From positions 16,481,992 to 16,545,991 of the forward strand of contig OY821746.1 in the NCBI GenBank assembly GCA_963682055.1: a stretch of DNA of 64,000 nt, written 5' to 3'. The first letter of the stretch is position 1; each line of letters begins with the position of its first letter. The notes under the pieces were generated by a model, which was not told where the DNA came from, did not search any database, and saw nothing but the letters and a program-made list of their open reading frames with translations. Shown here piece by piece: positions 33,701 through 43,300 of the stretch. Origin of the DNA: Primula veris. Its lineage: Eukaryota > Streptophyta > Magnoliopsida > Ericales > Primulaceae. A program made the position numbers and the translations under genes.

Positions 33701-36184
33701 ATGAAGGAGACAAACCGCCTAGAGCCAGAGACATTTGGGACTTTAGAGGGACCCCATATATCACTATGGATTAAATAAAAAGGAGTTGAGCTTCTTTTAC
33801 TACTAGGTAAAAACGATGCACGCTTATGTTTAGCTAGTTCACACACATCACAATGAAAATCATTTATACTTGGTCCGGTAAACAGGGATGGGAACATTAA
33901 TTTTAGAATTCTAAAAGTGGATGTCCTAACCGAAAATGATTTAGCCAAATGATTTTTCTATTGGCAGTTGAAAAACAGGACAAAGATAATTTATCGTTTA
34001 TAGTACTTTGTTAGCATTTTCAAGATAGTAGAGCCCGTCCTTTTCCTTAGCAAGTCCAATCCTCTTTCCTGAAACCCGGTCCTGAGAGTGAAAGAGAAAA
34101 TGCTACACTTGATTTCTCCAATAATCTGAGAAGCTCCTTGAGTTTTCTGTTTTCCTCCTTGTTAAACTCCACTTGCTCTCTAGTTCTTTCTTGACTTAAT
34201 CGGTTAGTGTTAAAGCCGGACATTCTGTTTGAGTATGCAGCAGCCAAATAAAGCGAAAATTTGCAGAGGAGACCAGCAGCAATTAAGGCAGTACCGAAAA
34301 GGGAAAAAGGGCAGCAATTAAGGCCGCACCGAAGGGAAAAGGCAGCAATTAAGGCTGCAACAAAGGGGTAAAATAAACTGCAACAATCTCTGTTGCGAGG
34401 TGAAAAAGAAACAGCAGCTATCAATGCTGCTGCTATGGAGATAAGTTTAGCAAGGAGTGGACTGATTATTCAGTCAAAGGAGCCCAGAAAAGAGCCTAAA
34501 GCTCTGATACCATGTTAGATTTTAGAAATATGGAGAATATTTTTATATTTGTTGATTACATTCTGAGATGTGTACATGTGAAGACTTATATAGGATGTGA
34601 TACAAACTTCTAGATCTACATTAAATGTAACTGTCAACTAACACCAAACACACTAACTAATTACATTTACAATTACAACTATTTCTGACAATTTGTAACC
34701 ATGATTTAAATTTATTTGCACGATTGGTATAATATTGGTATTTTTTTTTTTACATATGTTTCTTTATCCGTGAGATTCAACCATAGAACCTCGTGTTAAT
34801 GGCCCTGGTACAAATTAAGTGTTTAAACCCGGAAAATCGTAGCATTGGTACTTCTACTTATTAGTGATTAATGATAAATGGAGGAGAATGTATGAAATCC
34901 CAATCCCCACAGGGATTAGTCTTTTGTAAATAAATGTTTTCTTGTTTTTAATTTATAAAGAAATAAGTTGATAATCAATCCCTAGCCCCCTTATCTTTAG
35001 CAATTTTTTCTTTTATCTATTCTCTCCGTTGGTCCTGAAAATGGGTTGTCACATGATTTCTCTCTCTACTTCTTGCAGGGGGTGAGAATGAGTTGGCATT
35101 GCAGGTAGAAACCCTTGTAGATGCTTGCTATGACATGTCTCTGAAGGATGAGGGAGAAACTCGAGAACGGGGTTGCCAGCAATTTGGAACCCAAGTCTCA
35201 CCCCAATTTAGGAGGAAAATATTGTCAGATGCAGTCATTCCTTCCCGGAATTCATGTCAGGCAAGTTTTATTTCTTTCCTCTTTCATCTTGATATAAATG
35301 GAGTGCATGCTAATATATATATTGTAAAATTCTTTCTGTCCTATGGCTGGTCAAAATTTTCTCTGCCTCCGTGAGGTGTTTCAGTATTGTCTTTTCCTAA
35401 AAAAAATTGGATCAAAATAATACTGCTGTTTTTTGGTTTCTCCCTTTGTATTCCAATCTATCAATCTAATATAGTATGTGATGCTTTAATCCTAATCAAA
35501 GGACAAATTTTAGAACGTTAAACCCAATGTTAGTGTAACAAGAGATTTTACCTGAATAGCATTGACCCCTCGTAATTCAGTACGAAAATAGAACATGGGA
35601 GTAGCTTGGAACCATACACATTTAAGGTTTCTTGATTTTACATTAATCTTAATGTGTAAATAAATACAAGTGGTGACCAATTTTTTCTTTAACAGGAACT
35701 GGATGATATCTGTAACATCAATTGCTGGACATTAGCAAAGTATCAAATGTACCCTGCCAATGGTGAGATGTTCATTTTTAAGTAAATCGTAATTATTGTG
35801 ACCAAGTAGGCCCTTAAATTCGCTAGTGCACAGCCTAATGGGCCTGAACGCGGCTTCTACAGCCTATATATTCCAACGTATTATATAAAGAAATCAAAAG
35901 GAAAAAAAAAAAAACAAATTGGGCCTTGAAGATAACATTGATAAGCAAGTAGCCTTAACTCGTTAGATTCATACTTTATATTTTCTAGAACCAGATGTAT
36001 TAGCGACAGTTGACTGATTGATTATGTTTTTTCAGGCGGATTCAGGGCTAGCATCAAGCTGAAAGGGTTGGACTTTGAGTATTTTGAAGAAAGCGAGTTA
36101 TGTGTGAAGCCACGGTTGGCAAGAGAATCGGCTGCTTTGAAGATGATAGCTAGATTGCAGAATGTGGCTGGCCAGAGCCATTAG
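21428..36184 (+). CDS. Uncharacterised 1002-aa plant protein with dsRBD-like C-terminus
   Basis: Exons: 21428-21565, 22320-22842, 23549-23696, 24430-24540, 26105-27509, 28463-28678, 30783-30852, 35079-35260, 35696-35762, 36036-36184. All join in frame, 3009 nt including the stop. I do not recognise a named family. Residues 1-306 form a conserved-looking, mostly ordered region ([62 protein letters not shown]) with a basic NKRKR stretch near 187-191 that could be a nuclear signal. Exon 5 (307-775) is Asn/Ser/Asp-rich with an internal ~62-aa repeat and an NGKANG repeat. Residues about 848-900 look helical or coiled coil ([16 protein letters not shown]). Residues 932-1002 resemble the second half of a dsRNA-binding domain: W..AKYQ..P..GGFRA.IKLKG, then [15 protein letters not shown]. 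Intron 7 holds a copia element in antisense. The intron after exon 8 is GC-AG. The ATG follows an acceptor-like site and opens the first conserved segment. Function is unknown. Confidence 0.85.
24541..26104 (+). other. Intron 4 of the 1002-aa gene, with MITE
   Basis: This GT-AG intron of 1564 bp contains a TA/CA microsatellite at about 24600-24730 and an inverted-repeat element at 25405-26000. No coding content is seen. Confidence 0.7.
25405..26000. mobile_element. MITE-like element with CACGGATAC termini
   Basis: The left end CCATGTAGCACGGATA pairs with the reverse complement of the right end (GGTATGTTGCACGGATACGG). Further CGGATACG/CGTATCCG motifs are scattered through it. The superfamily is unclear and no target duplication was found. 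Confidence 0.6.
27510..28462 (+). other. Intron 5 of the 1002-aa gene
   Basis: The donor GTGAATGA overlaps an in-frame stop (TGA at 27519-27521) four codons past the exon, so an unspliced transcript would end there. The acceptor TTGTTGGCAG ends at 28462. No repeats or coding content of note. Confidence 0.7.
28679..30782 (+). other. Intron 6 of the 1002-aa gene, with fold-back repeat
   Basis: This GT-AG intron of 2104 bp has a fold-back repeat at 29000-29190, and otherwise shows no recognised gene or element. Confidence 0.6.
29000..29190. repeat. Fold-back repeat built on CCAAAACATACAA
   Basis: Three left-arm copies of (C)CCAAAACATACAA at about 29008, 29036 and 29066 face inverted copies (TTGTATGTTTTGG) at about 29109 and 29168, with a similar GTTTTGGTTTGTAG between them. 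The loop is short. It may be a small MITE; a transcript would fold into an imperfect hairpin. Confidence 0.6.
30886..31072 (-). repeat. 3' LTR of the intronic copia element (187 bp)
   Basis: It starts TGTTAAATTTTAG and ends TTTCTGACA, in plus-strand view. It carries 2-bp and 7-bp insertions relative to its partner at 34513-34690. The minus-strand TATATAAG motif lies inside. Confidence 0.92.
31102..33948 (-). pseudogene. Copia pol: integrase, reverse transcriptase, RNase H (broken)
   Basis: Minus-strand pieces in order. 33948-33457 holds the pre-integrase [15 protein letters not shown] motif and the integrase start [18 protein letters not shown]. 33499-32762 holds the integrase end ([23 protein letters not shown]). 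32541-31474 is reverse transcriptase (355 aa: [62 protein letters not shown]). RNase H is split over 31477-31102 ([20 protein letters not shown]). Frameshifts or stops separate the pieces. The catalytic YVDD is YVDG, so the enzyme would be inactive even if the frame were whole. Protease is missing. Confidence 0.88.
34047..34512 (-). repeat. Copia leader and gag remnant with short tandem repeats
   Basis: GCAGCAATTAAGGC recurs at about 34276, 34311 and 34342, with a degenerate fourth unit at 34413. The open frame 34424-34047 across it is mostly translated leader. Its C-terminal part ([20 protein letters not shown]) may be the end of gag. Primer site TGGTATCAGAGC at 34501-34512. Confidence 0.6.
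34513..34690 (-). repeat. 5' LTR of the intronic copia element (178 bp)
   Basis: It starts TGTTAGATTTTAG and ends TTTCTGACA. It is followed by TSD ATTTG at 34691 and adjoins the tRNA-Met-type primer site on its left. Confidence 0.92.
34691..35078 (+). other. Remainder of intron 7 after the copia insertion
   Basis: AT-rich, ending CTACTTCTTGCAG at 35078. The intron is 4.2 kb in total, of which 3.8 kb is the copia element, so the ancestral intron was about 0.4 kb. Confidence 0.7.
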
Positions 36185-39100
36185 TTCCATCTGATTCACC
36201 AATCAAATGGGCTTGTGTTAAAAGTCAGTATGTTTTGTTTTATTAAGATCTTAGTTGCTAATATCAAGCATAACGAGAGAATGTGGTTAGATGTACCTGG
36301 TGTATGATGAAAACGTCTTAAAGCTTTAGGTGCTTGCTTGTGTCGTTGCAAGTATGAAAGTTTATTAAATAGGAAACTAGTTGCTGAGCTGCTTTTGAGC
36401 AACTTGTATCTTCTGTAGTAGTACGCATTGCAGTATATTATGTTTCTCTAATGAACTGGCATGCAAAATTATGTTAAGTGTATCTTTATTGGATAATTTA
36501 CAAAAATCCCATGTTAAGTCTTTTATTAGCTCCTTATCATTTGTTTTCTTTAATTGATTTGAAGTTGAAAAAATCGATTCTTTTTTGGATATATTTCGAT
36601 AGGGAAAATTATTGTTTATTACACCAACCTATCGGTGGTTAAGAATTTGCATACTTAACTTACAAAGTTAACAATTTACATACTAACATATAATAGATCT
36701 ATCAATCAACACACTTTATTTGATTTATGTTTACTTTTTAAGAAAAGTTTGGTCACGTGTGATCACGTGACCACCTCCAGTTATGATTTAATGGTAAAAC
36801 AGATATCGCACATGATCAAAAATCGGTTAAAAAGTTAACATAAGTTAACTGGGGTGTGTTGATTGATGAATCTGTTATAGGTGAGTATGTAAATTATTAA
36901 AGTGAGTAAGTATGCAGGTTATTAACCATCAATAGATACTACCCACATGATAGCTTTTTGTTTTTTATATTTTGTTTCTGTGTGCCCAAATATCTGTCAC
37001 TGAGAGATGGTTGTTCACTTATGCCATATGTGGTTCTTACCCTGTCCCCTCAAATGTCACCGCTAACATGATATACGTCACCCATAAATCAGTCATTGCG
37101 CAAAAAATAGGTAGAATAAGCCACAAAAATAGGTACTCACAAAAAGTGTCAGCATAAGCATCAATTTCTTCAAAATCTTTCTTAAAATTAAGGTGAAAAT
37201 GTCAATTTATTAGATTGTAGGAACCATTTGCATATTACACATTTTAATCTCCCTAAACACATTTCTTATTTTAAAATTTGACTAATTTTGTGAATATTAA
37301 ATTTGAGCTTGCATTGTAGAAGAAAGAAAGTCTCTAACCATGAAAGAGAGATGAGAACAAAACAATATTTTATGTTTAAGGTCATCAAAAGCCACTTTCT
37401 TCTCAAATTGTAGGGTTAATGTTAAAAACTTCGTGAGCAATTGCAGCAGTTCATGTATATCTCAATTTTTATTATGTTAGGGTATCTTTCTCAAAATATC
37501 TAGCAACCGCACTAATAAACTCAAATTTCTTCTCTATATTAGGATAATTTACTCATTTAAGGTAATTATGGACATTTTTCAAGTATCAATTCCTCTATAC
37601 TATCTCCCTATTCTAATTAACTATTAATTTCTATTGATTTTTTAATCCATCTACATTTATTTCCGAGTTCAATGTGGTGGGCCTATAACTGAAATAAGAC
37701 TTTTCTATATTATTATATTTATAAGGGAGACTCAAAGTATTCATGTATATAGGGGGAAAATTGGTCTAATGTTAGTTTAAGGATTAGGGTAATTGATATG
37801 GGCTGTTTTTTTTTGAAAAAAAATCAATTAAATGAGGAATATTAATGATATACATTTATTGGTGGAGTTGCTAGCCTTAAAGTATTTTGACATTAAGAGC
37901 AACCGTATCAGCTTTTTTACACTTTCTTCTGAATCAGGTTAACATTTTTTTTTTTTACATTTTAAAGGTATCTAGTTAATTTTATACAATTTTCAGTTTT
38001 GATATTCTGTTTATTATGATAACTAAATAATGTTTTTTTACTATTATTTTATTATTATTTTCCTCACTCCAAACAACTTTTCAAATTTTCGGGTCCATAC
38101 AATTACAACAGTCATGGTTTTGAAAAGTATATTTAGAACGATTAATTAGATAAATAGAATTGGGAGAACTTTTATATTTAATGATTAATAGACCAATCCT
38201 TAATTAGTTTCAGAAATAATGGTCCAATTCTTAATTAAATTTTATATCCGGACAAATCCTTAAATACTATATCCGGACAAATTCTTAAATACTTTTGTTT
38301 TTTATGATCCGATCCTTAATTTTATCAATATTTAATTTAAAGGATAAAGCTCCCGTGTATATGGGATGGGGTAAGGTGTGACTAATGGGTAAAATATATA
38401 AATTGATTACTGAGGAGACTAATGTGAGAAGGAATAATTGGATATATCTCTAAAAATAAAAATAAGGGAAAGTATTGTTATATGTTCAGTTGCCCTACAT
38501 AGATCCAACTCTTCTCAGAAAAATAAAATATTAATTTCTCTGTGTTCTTTCCCTTTACACCTTTCTAAATTCTTATATCATCTCACAATAAACTTTTTCA
38601 GAGGGTTGATGTTACTTTTTTTTTTTTAAGGTGCATATGCCCAATTTTTAGCAGCTCATCGGACTTGTCACTCCTTGTCTGTACGTGGAGTTTAAATTTT
38701 TTATCCCATATTCTCCATCCTGTTCTGTGCCTCATTGCTTATTTTCACTCAAATTTTAAATTTTCACAACTTATACCACAAATTTATAAACTTTTATATT
38801 ATATTGTATTCAAATTTTAAAACATTTGAACATAATATTATTTTGAACAATTTTTTTAATATTCAATGTTTAATTTACAGTAATTTATACATTTATTCCA
38901 AAATAAATTTTGTGTGGATTTTATTTTAAAAATAATTATTGGAATGTATTGATACATGTATTATAGTAATTGTACACTTTTTTTCAAGTTTTTTAGAATT
39001 TTTTTTGGATAAAATAAGTAAGGGGACACGGAAGGGGTAGAGAAATGGGGTAGAAGATTTGGACTGATTTTATTAAAATGGTATCAAATCAGTTTTTCTA

Positions 39101-40319
39101 TAGTTCTCTCAAATATAGAGAAACTCATCCAATTCCTCCAAATTTAAGAGAATGAATTGTTGCCTTATAAATTAAAATAATATTTTCTCTTTCCTTTCTC
39201 TTCACATTTTCTCTTAGATATATATTAAAAAATTAATGTGAGTTGAAAGTAAATTATTAAATAATATTTTAATGTTATAAGAGAAATGATAAAGTAATTG
39301 ATGTGAAAGTTGTATTATAATAACTTAAATAATATGACTATTACCATAAATTTAAAAAAACTGGTCGGTTAGCTGATGCGGATACTCTTAAATCCATAAA
39401 TTTATGAAGAATGCCAATTATAAAGTAACTGATGCAAATGCTCAATTTTTTGGGTTTCCCTTTTTCATCAAAACAACGGATATCCATTTCAAATGTAAGT
39501 TCAGAAACAAGTTCTCTTGCAAACAAACATGAAAAGGATTTCCGATATCTACAGCCTGTCTTCTCAATTCTGTAAGAAGTATATATTTCAAACTTTTAAA
39601 TGAGAATTATCTTAGTATTTGAAACAATCCAAAACCTACTTCATTATCTCAGGCAAAAAGCTCTGAAAATATGAACGTAATTCAAAGAGTAAATGTGCAA
39701 GATTATTGACCTATCCTTGTCTAATAAGGGCACAACTATTATGTTTCGTGTTACTTGTTAGGCCAATTAGAACTTCCAACAAATAGATGCAAAGTTTTCT
39801 TGTTCTAAATAAACATGTCTTGAGTTTGGTAGTTCAAAGTTCAAACTGAGTATACAAGGTGAAAATTCGTAATCTCTCAACAAATGCCAAAATACTGACA
39901 AGATTATCCTAAAGAGATTTAGAGCAAACTGAACAACTATCAGTATCAATCTACCATCAAAGAGATTGCGAGTCTTTTACTAATTACTTTTGAATAAACA
40001 TTTGAACATCAGTATATAATATCTTCCAGTAAAACGAAATTAATTAGTCCAGCTCTTGACTGAAAATGGTGAAAAACCTCGATAGGGTGCTCAAGGTTCA
40101 AAGATATGAGTCAAACTTATAATATCATTATATTCAAGTAACAGATTCACATGTTAACGCTTCAACTAAGGAAGATAAGAAAAAAATATATTCCAAGTTC
40201 TGTACATGCAATTTATGTCTTATGTTTGATAAATAAATAAAAGTGGGTATGGCAAAGACCACATGGGTACCCAAGTGAGACCAATAATATTAAAACCAGG
40301 TTAAAAAAGAGATACATGG
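36185..40319. other. Convergent intergenic region between the 1002-aa gene and the AAA gene
   Basis: The first roughly 300 bases are the probable 3'UTR of the plus-strand gene; the last few hundred are that of the minus-strand gene. A fold-back MITE lies at 36620-36945. A short repeat ATATCCGGACAAATCCTTAAATA occurs twice near 38245-38300 (one base differs). Otherwise AT-rich, with no supported genes. Confidence 0.6.
36620..36945. mobile_element. Fold-back MITE with ~95-bp inverted arms
   Basis: The left arm has CTATCGGTGGTTAAGAAT, TTTGCATACTTA, AATTTACATACT, ATAATAGATCTATCAATCAA and CACAC. Its inverted counterpart in the right arm, read in reverse complement, has CTATTGATGGTTAATAA, CCTGCATACTTA, AATTTACATACT, ATAACAGATTCATCAATCAA and CACAC. 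The loop contains CACGTGTGATCACGTGACC. The family is not recognised and the target duplication was not resolved. Confidence 0.75.
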
Positions 40320-43300
40320 TCAAAAATTTGCCTCATTCTCCGCAAACTCCTGTAAGTACTTCAAAATAGAAGACCTGAGATCATCCACAAGTTCACTAGC
40401 TTTAATTTTAAAAATACCCCTCATCAAACGGGTATAAAGCAATTCAAGTTGCGGAACACCATAATTATCTGTACGTTCAACATAAAGCTGCTTAATAGAC
40501 TGAACCTTGTCGGTGTAATCAAGATCTGACATGGTGACATCTACTGATCTGGACTCGCTTACCAACTCAGAATTTACCCTAACATCCATATTTGCAACCG
40601 TATTTGTATCAGGGAGAGTAGACTCTGACTGCTTTGGATCTGGATCTTCTACTTCAGGATCCAGACTGGGTATTGATTGTGACGTATCTTGAACCCTCGG
40701 TGCTTCTTCTGTTATAATAGCTGAAACAATGGGGGCATATTATGATCCCAATAATCAGAAGAACAGTTCTTTTTATACAAAGAGGTTTTACTGATAAAGA
40801 ACAGCTATTAAATCCAACATGCAACCGCATACGCATCAAGTCCCCTATTAATATAGAATGCAGGGATTCTCATAAAGATCCCTATGAAGTGTAGAAATGC
40901 AAACCCATTGACCGATATCAAGATTTCTTTCTCATTGTTGTTACAGACGTGCATCAGTATAATAGAGCTTGTCGTGGGGATCACACACATGGGAAAAAAA
41001 ATATATGCAACTAGCTCCAGTGAATAAGGAATTTTTTATAAATGAAAACATATACAACATATCATCAGTAGTTATATTCATTCTTAATTAAGAAGTAACT
41101 TTCCGAGATTAGAATACTGATTAGAAAAAAAAATGAGTGAATAAAAGAAGTTACAACTCAGGTGTTCCATTTTTGTCATATGTTGAGCTATTCACTATCA
41201 CTACTACAGGTACTACTGTACAAGCCTCATAAGAAACAAGAGGGAAATTTTTGAAGTCAACAATAAAATGATTATGCATGAAGGAATTTTTTACCTGCAT
41301 TCGCAACATCGACGTTCTTCTTTGATCGTTTTAGTGCTTCATAGCTTTGATCTAAATTAACCTCTGGTTGGGCATTACGAAGACGTGCACTCGCTCGTGT
41401 AGTATTGGTTGCCAGATGGACAACTGGAGTCGTAGGAAAAGATGATCCCAAAAGTTCATTAGGTAAAGGCATTGGACCCCCCTCACTAGCAATCTTATCG
41501 CAGAATGCTACCAGTGCTGGATCGATCTGCGAAAGCATCCCATGCACCTGAAAATGAAAAGAAAAACTTTGGAAAAGACCAAAATTGCAAAGGAAAATGA
41601 TTGTTGCACCCCAGGTCCCCAACACTACCCCCAAAAAATGACATGCGCTGAGGTAGTAACATGCTATTGGTCTATCAACTTATTGCATATATAATAAACT
41701 ACGGGAATCAAATTGCAAAAATCTGTTTACTACTTGCACTGTTTACAGTAAAATCCTATGTGCAAATATGAGTGCAAAGCAGCAAAGGACTAGGAGAAAA
41801 AGAAAAGATAACAATGACAGAACTTACCGAGTCTCGTAGTTCACAAGCTCTACTCACAATCCTAGCTCCATTGTAGTCATCTCCATTATATTTCTGCGAA
41901 CAGATATCAGAAATTGTAAGAACCATGTCGACTAAACGATTTAAGTAAAGTATCTGTCAAAATCGTTGTGTTAGAATCAATATCAGTTGGTTTCATGCGT
42001 TGAGGCAAGAACTGTCTGAAAAGTACTACAGACCGGGTAAGAAAATACCCATAAAGCATCTCAAGGATGTAAAATTGTCACTACTTCGTCACTATACAAT
42101 ACAAAATCATGTATCAGTATAACTTTCCTCTGATTTAATAGTCGTTATATAAATTAACTCATCTAGCATTAATAACTATGAAAGGGATTCGTGTAAGACT
42201 TTACGAAGACCCCAAGGACCATTGAGTAGACTGGATACAACTGAAGTTATATCTAAATAATGTTTTTAGGGCATTTAATCACCAGACTTGAATGTGAAAC
42301 ATAGCCCCTCATAAAACTAGGAGTTTAACGTGTCTAAAAAATTCTCTATCAAGCTCCCAAAAAAGTAACAGAAGTTATGGAGTCTTATGTCACTAGGAAC
42401 ACACCTTTGCATTAACCAAAATGAGATCAAAATCTTCCAAGAACATTTTACAGGTAATGTACTTTCCACTATCAACTCGCTGCAGTAAAGTGGCTATGTC
42501 CATTGGGTTCTGGATAATTGAATGGTAATTTGGTGCATCTTCATCAAGGACAGGATAATGAAAAGAGCTGAACCTTTTATCGTACAAAATCCTATAATAC
42601 AGAGTATAAATAGTATTACATTCCAATGATGCTGATCCACATAATACAATAACAATAGCAGTTAAAGTAACATACAAGTGAAGCAAACATAATTACAATA
42701 ATTATAGAGCTCGAAAGAAGTGGAAGACCACCAGAGAAAACAAATTCTCCTAAAGTTAAAAAAACAAAGACATATGAATTTTGTTTGATCCATTCTTGTT
42801 TGCTAGAAGAATAATATCAGAAAAATATTATCAAGTTTTTATGAAAAATAAGTGCAGTCACTTTAACACTTCCCAGTGCAGTCCTCTTTATAAACGTTTA
42901 ACTGTATAATCTTTCTTATGTATGGGATAACCTGTAAATATATTTTATTAAGAAATATACTATTCATGGAGATTAAAATGAATATAAAGTTGTAAAATAG
43001 ATTCCTCTTTTTCACAATGACCGTTTTTTTTCCCAGACATTTCTATAGTTCTATTGGTCAAACGCCTAGAAACAAATGCCTAAATACCTGTCACTTTTTG
43101 ACGCTATACATGAAAACTGAGATTTACTACAAAGGCAAGATATAAATATATACAGTAGACGAAGTCACTGGGTCCCTGTCTGAGGAAATAACAGAGTTTC
43201 GAATTTCCATCAGATTCTTAAGTTCTTTCCAGAAGCAAATCAAAGAAAAGAGACAGTAAATGGCACATAACATGAGAGGAAAAGATCATTCTCTATATTT

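Larger units (their letters stand above)
30881..34695 (-). mobile_element. Ty1/copia element (3.8 kb) in intron 7, antisense to host gene
   Basis: The element spans 30886-34690 and is flanked by the 5-bp duplication ATTTG (30881-30885 and 34691-34695). It has two short LTRs. A primer site TGGTATCAGAGC (initiator tRNA-Met type) is next to the right LTR at 34501-34512, and a purine tract GAGGGGGAG is next to the left LTR. It is oriented opposite to the host gene. The inside keeps a gag fragment, integrase, reverse transcriptase and RNase H, but most of gag and protease are deleted. At 3.8 kb it is shorter than the usual 4.5-5 kb. The LTRs differ by only three substitutions and two small indels, so the insertion is fairly recent. 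Confidence 0.93.

Noticed and set aside
34047..34424. Stand-alone 125-aa gene
   Set aside because: It lies within the copia element between the primer site and integrase and consists mostly of leader repeats.
35251..35262. Canonical GT donor within ATGTCAGG for exon 8 of the 1002-aa gene
   Set aside because: Ending the exon at 35255 puts exon 9 out of frame; the GC donor four codon positions on keeps the frame and fits the GC-AG consensus.
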